This document shows positions 24,671-33,256 of a stretch of DNA of 49,645 bases, one piece after another. Position numbers and translations under genes: made by a program. The notes beneath the pieces were generated by a model. It was not told the origin of the DNA. It worked only from the letters and a program-made list of their open reading frames with translations, and did not search any database. Origin of the DNA: Neomegalonema sp. (GTDB lineage Bacteria; Pseudomonadota; Alphaproteobacteria; Rhodobacterales; Rhodobacteraceae). The stretch covers positions 1-49,645 of the forward strand of contig NZ_JAQTXI010000024.1 of the NCBI RefSeq assembly GCF_028688855.1, read 5' to 3'. Positions within the stretch are counted from its first letter, which is position 1. Each line of letters starts with the position of its first letter.

Positions 24671-25093
24671 TCAGGCGCGGGTGTGGCGGGCGCGCGATCC
24701 GCGTTCGATGGCGGCGGCGTTCAGGCGGTCGATGCCCAGTTCGTGGCGGAGCATCTCCAGGAAGCGCATCTCCGGAGCGTCCACCTTCTGATCGGCGGCG
24801 GCCACGTCGCAGGCGAGGGCGTAGGCCGTCTCGAAGAGATGCGGCGGCAGGGCCTTGCGCACCAGACCCACCAGAGAATCCAGGCCGTCTTCGCGCTGCA
24901 GATGCCGCAGCGTCAGATCGGTCAGGGCGGTCAGGCGCCCCCCGTCATAGCCCTCGAAGACGGGCAGCAGCCCGACGATGGACTGAATCTCGCGTCTTTC
25001 GCTCTCGCGCATCTCGCCGCTGGCGGCGGAGGTGACGAGCATGACGGCGATCAGCGCGTCTTGCGCCGACATGGCGTAACCGGACAACGGCAT
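24671..25093 (-). CDS. TerB-like (tellurite resistance TerB family) protein
   Basis: The 140-residue helical protein begins MPLSGYAMSAQDALIAVMLV. It carries the TerB pattern of two pseudo-repeats: VTSAASGEMRESERREIQSI near residue 20 and ALACDVAAADQKVDAPEMRF near residue 95, each with the acidic helix-loop segment that binds metal in TerB. Despite the name, stand-alone alphaproteobacterial members are not known to give tellurite resistance and may be stress or signalling scaffolds. The ATG at 25093 has AGGGG upstream. Reading frames continue further upstream but become arginine-rich and overlap the next promoter region. Confidence 0.82.
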   Translation of the reverse strand: MPLSGYAMSAQDALIAVMLVTSAASGEMRESERREIQSIVGLLPVFEGYDGGRLTALTDLTLRHLQREDGLDSLVGLVRKALPPHLFETAYALACDVAAADQKVDAPEMRFLEMLRHELGIDRLNAAAIERGSRARHTRA

Positions 25094-25276
25094 GGCTTCC
25101 CCTCTCTGAGCTCCGCCCCGAGTCTGGACTGGCGCGACGGGGCTTGGCAAGAGGCGCGGCGGACGCACAGGAATCCCTTGGGGCGCTTGCGCCGGAGCGC
25201 CGGATCTGCGACCCCGACCGGACGGAGGCCCGGCCGATTCGCGAAGGTCCGGCCGAAGCGGAAGGATGGAGGGAGA

Positions 25277-26125
25277 ATGACCGGCGACCTCTGGCGGACC
25301 ACCATCATGGGCTGCGGCTCCTCCGGAGGCTCGCCGCGCCTGGGCGGCCCGGACGGGCGCGGCAACTGGGGTCTCTGCGATCCGGCCGAGCCGCGCAACC
25401 GGCGTCGGCGCTGCGCGCTCATGGTCGAGCGGATCGGGGCGGCGGGCCGCACGCGTCTGCTGATCGACATGGGGCAGGATCTGCGGGTTCAGCTGCTCGA
25501 CGCGGGGGTTGGCGAGCTCGACGCGGCGGCCGTGACCCATCCTCACGCCGACCACATCCACGGGCTGGACGATCTGCGGGCGGCCGCGCTGAACATGAAG
25601 CGGCGGATTCCGCTCTGGGCCGACGCGCCCACCCAGGAAGTCCTGCTGCGGAGCTTCCATTACTGCTTCACGACTCCGCCGGGCTCCAGCTATCCGCCGA
25701 TCTTCGAGCTGCGCGCCATGGCGGGCGCGGCGCGGATCGAGGGCGCGGGCGGCGACATCGACCTGCGCAGCTTCCGGGTGGGGCATGGCGCCATCGAGGC
25801 TCTGGGCTACCGCTTCGGCGACGTGGCCTATACGCCGGACGTGAACCGCATCCCCGAAGAGGCCTGGGAGGCTCTGGCCGGGACGCGGGTCTGGATCGTC
25901 GATTGCCTCCAGCGCCGCCCTCACGGCAGCCACGCCCATCTCGACATGACCCTCGGGTGGATCGAGCGGCTCAAGCCGGAGCGGGCGATCCTGACCAACC
26001 TCAACGTGGATCTCGACTACCGCGCGCTTCTGGCGGAGCTGCCGCCGGGGATCGCCCCCGCCTATGACGGCATGACCGTCGAGCTTCCGGCCGCGCCGGG
26101 GGGCGGGATTCGAATTTCGTCTTGA
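25277..26125 (+). CDS. metallo-beta-lactamase-fold hydrolase (PhnP-like)
   Basis: The 282-residue protein has the MBL fold. It shows GCGSSGGSPRLGG at the start (PhnP-type loop), the metal motif THPHADHIHGLDDLR near residue 95, and FRVGHGAIEALGYRFGDVAYTPD later. It then has LDMTLGWIERLKPERAILTN, continuing NLNVDLDY. The last block usually reads with a His (TNLHxDxDY or THMHxDxDY); here that His is Asn, so one metal ligand may be missing or replaced. The family includes cyclic-phosphate phosphodiesterases. GGGAG precedes the ATG at 25277. Confidence 0.88.
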   Translation: MTGDLWRTTIMGCGSSGGSPRLGGPDGRGNWGLCDPAEPRNRRRRCALMVERIGAAGRTRLLIDMGQDLRVQLLDAGVGELDAAAVTHPHADHIHGLDDLRAAALNMKRRIPLWADAPTQEVLLRSFHYCFTTPPGSSYPPIFELRAMAGAARIEGAGGDIDLRSFRVGHGAIEALGYRFGDVAYTPDVNRIPEEAWEALAGTRVWIVDCLQRRPHGSHAHLDMTLGWIERLKPERAILTNLNVDLDYRALLAELPPGIAPAYDGMTVELPAAPGGGIRISS

Positions 26126-26194
26126 CCGGGGGCGCCGCGCCGTTTAGGCAGGACGCCGCCCGCAAGCCTCAGGCTTCGGGCCGCATCGGTTTGT

Positions 26195-26501
26195 GAGCTC
26201 GTAGCTCAGTCGGTAGAGCAACTGACTTTTGTCTACGGGAGCCCGCTCCGGAAACGGAGCGGTGAACAGGCGTCAAATTCGGGGAACCCCTCCGCGTCAC
26301 GGCGAAGGCGATCCCGAGCCAAGCCCGAGCCTTCATCAGGCCCGGGAAGGTGTAGAGGCCAGACGGCGCCCGCCTCAAGCTCCTTCGGGAGACTGGCGAA
26401 GGGATGGTCCAGACCACGAACTCCGGAGCCTCCGGAGGCGGCGAAAGCCGAAGTGGGAGGTAATCAGTGGGTCCCGGGTTCGAGTCCCGGCGAGCTCACC
26501 A
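26195..26501 (+). tRNA. tRNA-Lys (anticodon UUU) interrupted by a group I intron
   Basis: The two exons are 26195-26229 and 26461-26501, giving a 76-base tRNA with encoded CCA. The acceptor stem is GAGCTCG/CGAGCTC, the D arm GCTC/GAGC, the anticodon stem ACTGA/TCAGT with loop CTTTTAA, and the T arm CCGGG-TTCGAGT-CCCGG. The anticodon UUU specifies lysine. The intron splits the anticodon loop. The exon boundary is set so that the 5' exon ends in U and the intron ends in G, the group I rule; a shift of one base would break this rule. The spliced tRNA is fully normal. Confidence 0.93.
26230..26460 (+). ncRNA. group I intron (IC3-like, Azoarcus type) inside tRNA-Lys
   Basis: The 231-base intron shows the group I core in order: a P2-like hairpin CCGCTCCG-GAAA-CGGAGCGG (26243-26262), GTCAAATTCGGGGAAC (J3/4-P4, from 26272), CCGAGCCAAGC (J6/7 side, from 26314), GTAGAGGCCAGACGG (P7-P3 strand, from 26352) and ATGGTCCAGACCACGAAC (P7', from 26404). 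These match the Azoarcus tRNA-Ile intron as I recall it. P7 there is GACTA/TAGTC and here GGCCA/TGGTC, so pairing is kept through compensating changes. It has no reading frame for a homing endonuclease. GGAG at 26238-26241 could be the guide pairing with CTTT of the exon. Confidence 0.9.
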
Positions 26502-26560
26502 AACCGAAGCCTTTTTGCGAGACGGCGGAGAAGGATCCCTCCTCGGGGGCCGGGCGCGGT

Positions 26561-27076
26561 TCAGTCCCGGATCACGATCCTTCCGCGCGGCGACCAGCGC
26601 CGCAGGATCCATTCGAGATCCGCGCGCCTGAAGGCCAGACATCCCGCCGTAGGCCGCCTCGGGCTCCGATGCAGATGCAGGAAGACCGCGCTCCCCGCGC
26701 CCGGCTCGACGGGACGGCGGTTGTGGTCGATGACGCCCACCAGATCATACATGCGGTCGCCGCGCCGCATCCGCTCCGCCGAGAAGCGGTTCTCGCGGCG
26801 CAGGTCGTTATAGGCGGGGTCTTGCGGATCGTCCGACCAGCGCATCCAGGGCAGGATCGGGCGCCAGCCCTTCAGCGGCGCCGGGCCGGGCCGGTCGGGA
26901 CGGCGACGCACGGCCTCCAGCCGCCAGACGCCCGCCGGAGTCGCGCCGTCGCCCTCGCGCTTTTCGGCGGCGGGCCTGATTCCCCCGCGCCCGATGGAGC
27001 AGCTCAGCCGCCGCCCCCGGAACCGCGCGACTCCGCGCCGGTCCACGACGAGATCCGCGAATCCGGGGGTCTTCAC
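26561..27076 (-). CDS. L,D-transpeptidase (YkuD)-fold protein
   Basis: The 171-residue protein ends in the YkuD active-site pattern: VFLHLHRSPRRPTAGCLAFRR, with His, Gly and the catalytic Cys (HxxHxxxxxxTxGC) near residues 133-147. The N-terminal part reads GRGGIRPAAEKREGDGATPAGVWRL, as in stand-alone members that catalyse 3-3 cross-links or related peptidoglycan reactions. No signal peptide is visible, which is a feature of this short subfamily. The start is GTG and overlaps the TGA of ubiG by four bases (GTGA), so the two are translationally coupled. Confidence 0.88.
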   Translation of the reverse strand: MKTPGFADLVVDRRGVARFRGRRLSCSIGRGGIRPAAEKREGDGATPAGVWRLEAVRRRPDRPGPAPLKGWRPILPWMRWSDDPQDPAYNDLRRENRFSAERMRRGDRMYDLVGVIDHNRRPVEPGAGSAVFLHLHRSPRRPTAGCLAFRRADLEWILRRWSPRGRIVIRD

Positions 27077-27861
27077 GCTTCCGCCGCGATCAGCAGGGCC
27101 GCTGCGGGCTTCACGGCGGCGGCGGCGTAATTGCAGCGCAGATCCCGCGGATCGCGCCGCCAGGAATCGCGGAAGGGCGAATAGACGAATCCCGAAACAT
27201 CCGCCGTCTCCAGCCCCGCGACGATGAAGGCCGCGTCCAGCTCGACGGGATTGACGAACTTGCGCCAGTCGTGAGTCCTGCGCGGCAGCCAGCGCAGCAG
27301 ATATTCCGCCCCCACGATGGCCATGGCGAAGCTCTGCGGCGTGCGCGCGAGCGTCGAGGCGACAAGGATGCCGCCCGGCCGCACGACCTCGGCGCAGGAG
27401 GCCACGAAGCCCGCCAGATCCGCCACATGCTCGACCACTTCGAGGCAGACCACGGCGTCGAAGACCTCGCCCGCCTCGGCGAGGGCCTCCACCGTCCCGG
27501 CGCGGTAATCGATGTCAAGGCCCATGCGCTCGGCGTGGAGCTTCGCCACGGGGATGTTGCGCTCGGCGGCGTCCACGCCGACGACCTGCGCGCCCATCCG
27601 CGCCAGAGGCTCCGAGAGGAGCCCCCCGCCGCAACCCACGTCGAGGATGCGCAGGCCCTCCAGCGCGCGCGGCGCCCTGGGGTCGCGGTCGAACTGGCCG
27701 CAGATCTGGTCCCGGACGTAATCCAGCCGCACCGGATTCATCTTGTGCAGAGGCCGGAAAGGCCCCGTCGGATCCCACCAGCTTTCGGCCATGCGGGAGA
27801 ATTTCTCGATCTCCTGCGGATCGGCGCTGGGGGCGTTCAGAGGATCGCTCGAGGCCGTCAT
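27073..27861 (-). CDS. ubiG: 3-demethylubiquinol / 2-polyprenyl-6-hydroxyphenol O-methyltransferase
   Basis: The 262-residue SAM-dependent methyltransferase performs both O-methylations in ubiquinone synthesis. It begins with the family pattern DPQEIEKFSRMAESWWDPTGPFRPLHKMNPVR. It carries the SAM site ILDVGCGGGLLSEPLARMGA near residue 75 and VGVDAAERNI, and ends with the membrane-interacting part NWR/THDWRKFVNP and FRDSWRRDPRDLRCNY. The ATG at 27861 gives a normal length; the open frame continues upstream but over the divergent pip promoter. It forms an overlapping operon with the L,D-transpeptidase gene. Confidence 0.95.
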   Translation of the reverse strand: MTASSDPLNAPSADPQEIEKFSRMAESWWDPTGPFRPLHKMNPVRLDYVRDQICGQFDRDPRAPRALEGLRILDVGCGGGLLSEPLARMGAQVVGVDAAERNIPVAKLHAERMGLDIDYRAGTVEALAEAGEVFDAVVCLEVVEHVADLAGFVASCAEVVRPGGILVASTLARTPQSFAMAIVGAEYLLRWLPRRTHDWRKFVNPVELDAAFIVAGLETADVSGFVYSPFRDSWRRDPRDLRCNYAAAAVKPAAALLIAAEA

Positions 27862-27924
27862 GAAGCTGTCCTTCCGTGGTTCGGTCGGTATAAGGGGAGC
27901 TTCCGCCCCCTGCCGGAGAGCGCG

Positions 27925-28887
27925 ATGATCCTCGCCCGTTCGCTGCACCCGCCCGTCGAGCCCTACGCCGTCCACCGGCTGAAGGTCTCGGATCTGCACG
28001 AGATATATGTCGAGGAATGCGGCGACCCGCAAGCGCCCGCCGTCCTGACCGTGCATGGCGGGCCGGGCGCGGGGACCAATCCGCTGATGCGGCGTTTCTT
28101 CGATCCGCGCCGCCATCGCGTGGTGCTCTTCGACCAGCGCGGATGCGGGCGCTCGACGCCTCTGGCGGAGGTGCGCGAAAACACCACCTGGGATCTCGTG
28201 GCCGACATGGAGCGCATCCGCGCGCATCTCGGAATCGAGACCTGGGCGCTCTTCGGGGGCTCCTGGGGCTCGACCCTGGCGCTGGCCTACGCCCAGACCC
28301 ATCCGGAGCGGGTGCGGGCGATGATCCTGCGCGGCATCTTCCTGCTGCGCAGGAGCGAGCTCGACTGGTTCTACGGCGGCGGGGCGGCCCATGTCTGGCC
28401 GGAGCTCTGGGCGCGGCTGATCGCGCCGATTCCTCTCGAGGAGCGCCACGACCTGATCGGCGCCTATCACCGGCGGCTGATGGGCCCGGATTCGGAGGAG
28501 CGCCGACTCTGCGCCCATCTCTGGGGGCAATGGGAGAGCTCGACCATCGCCCTGCGTCCGCCGCCGCCCCATGCGACGCCGAATCTCTTCAACGCCCATG
28601 CTCTGGCCTTCGCGCGCATCGAGGCGCATTATTTCGTGAATGGCGGCTTCCTCCGCGAGGACGGGCAGCTGCTCAAGGAGGCGGGGCGCCTCGCGGGGAT
28701 TCCGGGCGTGATCGTCCAGGGCCGCTACGACATGATCACGCCCCCCGTCAGCGCCTTCGACCTCAAGGCGGCCTGGCCGCGGGCGCGTCTGGTGGTGGCG
28801 CCCGAGGCGGGCCACGCCGTCAGCGAGCCGGGGATCGCCTCGGCCCTGCTGGAGGCGGTGGAGGATCTCGCCGCCGGGAGGCTTTGA
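27925..28887 (+). CDS. pip: proline iminopeptidase
   Basis: The 320-residue alpha/beta hydrolase releases N-terminal proline from peptides in the cytoplasm. It has the oxyanion motif [11 protein letters not shown] near residue 43, [11 protein letters not shown], the nucleophile elbow [10 protein letters not shown] near residue 112, the acid in GRYDMITPP and the catalytic His in [10 protein letters not shown]. The length and the sequence [22 protein letters not shown] match the S33 prolyl aminopeptidase family. It is divergent from ubiG with 63 bases between the starts. Confidence 0.95.
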   Translation: MILARSLHPPVEPYAVHRLKVSDLHEIYVEECGDPQAPAVLTVHGGPGAGTNPLMRRFFDPRRHRVVLFDQRGCGRSTPLAEVRENTTWDLVADMERIRAHLGIETWALFGGSWGSTLALAYAQTHPERVRAMILRGIFLLRRSELDWFYGGGAAHVWPELWARLIAPIPLEERHDLIGAYHRRLMGPDSEERRLCAHLWGQWESSTIALRPPPPHATPNLFNAHALAFARIEAHYFVNGGFLREDGQLLKEAGRLAGIPGVIVQGRYDMITPPVSAFDLKAAWPRARLVVAPEAGHAVSEPGIASALLEAVEDLAAGRL

Positions 28888-28996
28888 GGGGCCTTCCGTC
28901 CAGGGTCTCCGATTTGGTCTTGCCAGAGGGCCGCGCATCGCCGAGTTTGCGAGCCGTTTCCGCCTCGCCCCCCTTCCGCCTGTCCGGAGTCTCCCC

Positions 28997-29746
28997 ATGA
29001 CCTCGCCCGCCCCGACGGCCCCCGCTCCCGACGCCGCGCGTTGGCCGCGCGTGCTGCTGAAGCTCTCCGGCGAGGCTCTGGCGGGGCCTCAGGGCTACGG
29101 CCTGCATCAGCAGACGCTCGACGATCTGGCGCAGCAGATCAAGGCCGCCCATCAGCGCGGGGTCCAGCTCTGTCTGGTGGTGGGCGGAGGCAACATCTTC
29201 CGCGGGCTTTCGGGCGCCGCCAACGGCATGGAGCGCGCCTCCGCCGACTACATGGGCATGCTCGCCACGGTGCTGAACGCCCTGGCGCTCCAGAACGTCC
29301 TGGAGAAGGCCGGGCTGGAGACGCGGGTGCTGTCGGCGATCCCCATGGAGGCGGTCTGCGAGCCCTACATCCGCCGCCGGGCCCTGCGCCATCTGGAGAA
29401 GGGCCGCGTGGTGATCTTCGCGGCGGGCACGGGCAACCCCTTCTTCACCACGGATTCCGGCGCGGCCCTGCGCGCCATCGAGATGGGATGCGGCGCCCTG
29501 CTCAAGGGCACCCAGGTGGACGGAGTCTATGATTCCGATCCGCACAAGAACCCCGACGCGGTCCGCTACGACCGCGTGGGCTATGACGAGGTGCTCGCGA
29601 AGAACCTCAACGTGATGGACGCGACGGCCATCGCCCTGGCCCGCGACAACGTCCTGCCGGTGGTGGTCTTCGACCTGCACGCGCCGGGCGCCCTTGCGGA
29701 CGTCTTGTCCGGCAAGGGAAAATTCACCATTGTGGAGGAGCGTTAG
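28997..29746 (+). CDS. pyrH: uridylate (UMP) kinase
   Basis: The 249-residue amino-acid-kinase-fold enzyme converts UMP to UDP. It starts with [19 protein letters not shown], then [20 protein letters not shown], the family core, and [17 protein letters not shown]. AVYDSDPxKxPDA (here [19 protein letters not shown]) and [18 protein letters not shown] follow. It is the hexameric bacterial form, regulated by GTP and UTP. It opens the conserved cluster pyrH-frr-uppS-cdsA-dxr-rseP-bamA. Confidence 0.97.
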   Translation: MTSPAPTAPAPDAARWPRVLLKLSGEALAGPQGYGLHQQTLDDLAQQIKAAHQRGVQLCLVVGGGNIFRGLSGAANGMERASADYMGMLATVLNALALQNVLEKAGLETRVLSAIPMEAVCEPYIRRRALRHLEKGRVVIFAAGTGNPFFTTDSGAALRAIEMGCGALLKGTQVDGVYDSDPHKNPDAVRYDRVGYDEVLAKNLNVMDATAIALARDNVLPVVVFDLHAPGALADVLSGKGKFTIVEER

Positions 29747-29787
29747 GGGGCTCGTCGCGCCCCCGCGCACAGAGCATGGATTCGCAC

Positions 29788-30348
29788 ATGTCCGACGCCG
29801 ATTTCGACCTTGATCCCATCAAGCGCCGCATGGAGGGTGCCATCGCCTCGCTCAAGCAGGAGTTCCAGACCCTGCGCACCGGGCGGGCCGCCTCCTCGAT
29901 GCTGGAGCCGATCACCGTGGTCGCCTATGGCGCGCCGACGCCGCTCACCCAACTGGCGAGCGTCAGCGTGCCCGAGGCGCGCATGCTGGCGGTGAACGTC
30001 TGGGACCGCAGCCTCGTCGGGGCGGTGGAGAAGGCCATCCGCAACTCCGGCCTCGGGGTCAACCCGATGGTCGACGGCCCGATCATCCGCATCGTCGTGC
30101 CCGAACTGAACGAGGAGCGCCGCCGCGAGCTGACCAAGGTCGCCGGCAAATACGCCGAGGCCGCCCGCGTGGCCGTGCGCAACGTGCGCCGCGACGGGAT
30201 GGACCAGCTCAAGAAGGCGAAATCCTCGGGCATGTCCGAGGACGAGCATGATCTTTGGGGCGAAGAGATCCAGAGCCTGACGGACGTCTACGTCAAGCGG
30301 GTCGACGAAGCCCTGACGGTCAAGGAAAAGGAAATCATGCAGGTCTAG
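29788..30348 (+). CDS. frr: ribosome recycling factor
   Basis: The 186-residue protein splits post-termination ribosomes together with EF-G. It matches RRF along its length: [41 protein letters not shown], the central [19 protein letters not shown] and [14 protein letters not shown], and the C-terminal helix ending EKEIMQV. The start at ATG 29788 (MSDADFD) gives the usual N-terminus; the ATG at 29776 adds MDSH and is the alternative. A small GGGGGC/GCCCCC hairpin (29746-29764) lies in the 41-base gap after pyrH. Confidence 0.96.
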   Translation: MSDADFDLDPIKRRMEGAIASLKQEFQTLRTGRAASSMLEPITVVAYGAPTPLTQLASVSVPEARMLAVNVWDRSLVGAVEKAIRNSGLGVNPMVDGPIIRIVVPELNEERRRELTKVAGKYAEAARVAVRNVRRDGMDQLKKAKSSGMSEDEHDLWGEEIQSLTDVYVKRVDEALTVKEKEIMQV

Positions 30349-30411
30349 GGCTCCGGCCCGAAACCCGCCGGAGCATCAGGCGCCACGGGGGCGGCGCGAC
30401 AGGAGCGAGGA

Positions 30412-31161
30412 ATGCTGAAGCTGCGCCCGCAGACGCCCTCCGCCACGGGAGAAGGCGCGCCCTCCGCGCCTCCCCGGCATGTGGCGATCATCATGGACGG
30501 CAACGGCCGATGGGCCAAGGCGCGGGGTCTGCCGCGCCTGGCGGGCCACAAGCGCGGAGTCGATTCCGTGCGCGAGGTGGTCCGCGCCGCCGCCGAGGCG
30601 GGCGTGGGGCGGCTGACGCTCTACGCCTTCTCGACCGAGAACTGGCGGCGCCCCGAAGAGGAGGTGGCGGGGCTGATGGATCTGCTCCGCTATTACCTGC
30701 GCCATGAGGCGCGCAAGCTCGGGCGCGACGGAATCCGGCTGAAGTTCATCGGAGACCGGGGCGGCCTGGCGGCGGATCTGCAGATGGCCATGGCCTCCGC
30801 CGAGTCCGCCGACTGCGAGGGCGAGCGCATGGTGCTCCAGATCGCGCTGAACTACGGCGGGCGGGCGGAGATCCTCGCGGCGACGCGGCGTCTGGCGCTG
30901 CGGGTCGCGGAGGGCGAGCTCTGCGCCGAGAACATCGACGAGCGCGAATTCGCTGCGGCCCTGACCACCAGAGGCGATCCCGACCCGGATCTGGTCATCC
31001 GCACCAGCGGCGAGCGGCGGATCTCGAATTTCCTGCTCTGGCAGGCGGCCTATGCGGAATACATCTTCACGCCGGTCCTCTGGCCGGATTTCGGGCGCGA
31101 GGCCTTCTTCGCGGCTCTGGAGGAATATGGCGCGCGCGAACGCCGCTACGGCGGAGTCTGA
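30412..31161 (+). CDS. uppS: undecaprenyl diphosphate synthase (isoprenyl transferase)
   Basis: The 249-residue cis-prenyltransferase makes the C55 lipid carrier for peptidoglycan and other envelope polymers. It has the catalytic HVAIIMDGNGRWAKARG near residue 25 (Asp of MDGNGRW), GHKRGVDSVREVV, LYAFSTENWRRPEEEV and the C-terminal DLVIRTSGERRISNFLLWQ. The N-terminal 20 residues are a loose extension. A GGAGCGAGG stands before the ATG. It lies between frr and cdsA as in most proteobacteria. Confidence 0.97.
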   Translation: MLKLRPQTPSATGEGAPSAPPRHVAIIMDGNGRWAKARGLPRLAGHKRGVDSVREVVRAAAEAGVGRLTLYAFSTENWRRPEEEVAGLMDLLRYYLRHEARKLGRDGIRLKFIGDRGGLAADLQMAMASAESADCEGERMVLQIALNYGGRAEILAATRRLALRVAEGELCAENIDEREFAAALTTRGDPDPDLVIRTSGERRISNFLLWQAAYAEYIFTPVLWPDFGREAFFAALEEYGARERRYGGV

Positions 31162-31239
31162 TCCGGCGTTTCTTCAGAGGCGCGGGGCTGATAGACACGA
31201 AGACCGTCGGGAAGACGGAAAAGCCGGAAAAGGGACCTC

Positions 31240-32067
31240 ATGAGCGGCGGTTTGCGGGAGAAGCTGGGCGCCGATCTCGGCGCGCGGGCGAAATCGGGCG
31301 TGGTCCTCGTGGCCGTGGCGGCGCTGGCTCTGGGCCTCGGGGGCGGAACCACGGCCCTTCTGGCGGCTCTGGCCGGAGCGGCCATGGGTTGGGAATGGCG
31401 CGGAGTCTCGCTGGGGCGTCAGGAATCCGACGGATTGTCGAGCGCGCCGCTCATGGCGGCTCTGGCGGGGGCGGCTCTGGCGACCTGGGCTTCCGGGCCT
31501 CTGGCGGGGGTCGCGCTTCTGATCCTCGGCGGCGGCCTCGGGGCCTTCCTCGACCAGCGGCGCGGCCTCGACTGGCGATGGGGCGTGCTCGGGGCTTCGG
31601 CTCTGGGGGCGGCGCTCTGCGCCTTCGTCTGGCTGCGCGGCGACGCCGTTTCGGGTCTGCGGACGGCGGTCTGGCTGATCGCCGTGGTCGCGGCCACCGA
31701 CATCGGCGCCTGGGCGGCGGGGCGTCTGATCGGCGGGCCGAAGCTCGCGCCGAAGATCAGCCCGAAGAAGACCTGGGCGGGGCTGGCGGGCGGCGTGACG
31801 GCGGCGGCGGTCGTCGGGGGCCTGGGCGCGCTCTGGATCCCCGAGGGCGGCGCGGCGGGACTTGCGGTCTTCGGCGCCTTGCTGGCGGTGGCGGCCCAGG
31901 GCGGAGACCTCGCGGAATCGGCCTTCAAGCGGCGCTTCGGCGTGAAGGACGCCAGCGCGCTCATTCCCGGACATGGCGGCGTCATGGACCGCGTCGACGG
32001 CCTCATGGCGGCGAGCCTCGTTCTGGCGCTGATCACGGCGGCTCTGGGCGGGGGGGCGCTCTCATGA
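31240..32067 (+). CDS. cdsA: phosphatidate cytidylyltransferase
   Basis: The 275-residue polytopic membrane enzyme makes CDP-diacylglycerol from phosphatidate and CTP for all phospholipids. The C-terminal signature is complete: GDLAESAFKRRFGVKDASAL followed by IPGHGGVMDRVDGLMAA, including the KxxxxKD and DRxD residues. About seven hydrophobic segments rich in Ala, Leu and Gly precede it. Its stop overlaps the dxr start (ATGA), showing translational coupling. Confidence 0.95.
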   Translation: MSGGLREKLGADLGARAKSGVVLVAVAALALGLGGGTTALLAALAGAAMGWEWRGVSLGRQESDGLSSAPLMAALAGAALATWASGPLAGVALLILGGGLGAFLDQRRGLDWRWGVLGASALGAALCAFVWLRGDAVSGLRTAVWLIAVVAATDIGAWAAGRLIGGPKLAPKISPKKTWAGLAGGVTAAAVVGGLGALWIPEGGAAGLAVFGALLAVAAQGGDLAESAFKRRFGVKDASALIPGHGGVMDRVDGLMAASLVLALITAALGGGALS

Positions 32068-33245
32068 CGCGCCGTCGCGTGACGCTGATGGGCTCCACCG
32101 GATCGGTCGGAGCCAACGCCGTGGACGTGATCCGGCGCCGGGGCGGAATCGAGGCCTACGAGGTCGTCGCGCTCACGGGCGGACGCAACGTCGCGGTTCT
32201 GGCCGAGCAGGCGCGGGAATTGCGCCCCGAGCTCACGGCGATCCAGGACGAAGCCGCCTGGCCGGCGCTCAAGGAGGCCCTCGCGGGCGAGGGCCTGCGG
32301 ATCGAGGCCGGAGACGCCGCCGTCGAGGCGGCGGGCGGCCTGCCTGCGGACTGGCGTCTGGCGGCCATCGTGGGGGCGGCGGGTCTGCGGCCTTCCCTGG
32401 CGGCGGCGCGGGCGGGGGGCGTGCTGGCTCTGGCGAACAAGGAATGTCTGGTCGCGGCGGGCGAGGCCTTCCTCGCGGCGGTGGAGCAGGGCGGCGGCAA
32501 GCTCATCCCGGTGGATTCCGAGCATAGCGCCCTGTTCCAGATCTTCGAGGCGGACCAGATCAAGGCCGTGGACCGGCTGATCGTCACGGCTTCGGGCGGT
32601 CCCTTCCGCGAATGGAGCCGCGAGCGCATGGACTCCGCCACGCCCGAGCAGGCGGCGGCGCATCCCAACTGGTCGATGGGGCTGAAGATCTCGGTGGATT
32701 CGGCGAGCCTCTTCAACAAGGCCCTCGAAGTGATCGAGGCGGCGCGGCTCTTTCCGGTGCGCCCCGACCAGATCGAGGTGCTGGTCCATCCGCAATCGGT
32801 GGTCCATGCGATGGTCGGCTATGCGGACGGCTCGGTTCTGGCGCATCTCGGGGCGCCGGACATGCGGACGCCCATCGCCTACGCCCTCGGCTGGCCGGAG
32901 CGCATCCCGGCCCCGACGCCGAAGCTCGATTTCGCGGCGCTCTCCCGCCTCGACTTCCAGGCGCCCGACGAGGCGCGTTTTCCGGCCCTGCGCCTCGCGC
33001 GGGAGGTTCTGGAGGCCGGAGGGCTCGCGCCCTGCGCCCTGAACGGCGCCAAGGAGGCGGCGCTCGAAGCCTTCCTTGAGCGCCGCATCGGCTTCCTCGA
33101 CATGGCCGCCGCCGTGGAGGCGACTCTGGAGGCCCTTGCGCCGGGCGGAGAGGCCTACGATCTGCAGGACGTCTTCGCCATGGACGCGCGCGCCCGCCGC
33201 TTCGCCACGGACTGGACTCACGACCACCGCCGCGCCTTCGCCTGA
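32064..33245 (+). CDS. dxr: 1-deoxy-D-xylulose 5-phosphate reductoisomerase
   Basis: The 393-residue enzyme converts DXP to MEP, the committed step of the non-mevalonate isoprenoid pathway that feeds UppS. It has the NADPH site LMGSTGSVGANAVDVIRRR, ALANKECLVAAGE, the metal/substrate region IPVDSEHSALFQIFE, ASGGPFREWS, and the flexible loop and His in HPNWSMGLKISVDSASLFNK. HPQSVVHAMVGYADGS follows. The ATG at 32064 overlaps cdsA by four bases; the frame is open far upstream but only as a shadow of cdsA. Confidence 0.97.
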   Translation: MTRRRVTLMGSTGSVGANAVDVIRRRGGIEAYEVVALTGGRNVAVLAEQARELRPELTAIQDEAAWPALKEALAGEGLRIEAGDAAVEAAGGLPADWRLAAIVGAAGLRPSLAAARAGGVLALANKECLVAAGEAFLAAVEQGGGKLIPVDSEHSALFQIFEADQIKAVDRLIVTASGGPFREWSRERMDSATPEQAAAHPNWSMGLKISVDSASLFNKALEVIEAARLFPVRPDQIEVLVHPQSVVHAMVGYADGSVLAHLGAPDMRTPIAYALGWPERIPAPTPKLDFAALSRLDFQAPDEARFPALRLAREVLEAGGLAPCALNGAKEAALEAFLERRIGFLDMAAAVEATLEALAPGGEAYDLQDVFAMDARARRFATDWTHDHRRAFA

Positions 33246-33256
33246 AAGGGATTCCC

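Noticed and set aside
26230..26460. Insertion in the tRNA-Lys gene as a mobile element or tRNA pseudogene
   Set aside because: No inverted ends, target duplication or transposase is present; exon halves join to a perfect tRNA and the insert carries group I core motifs.
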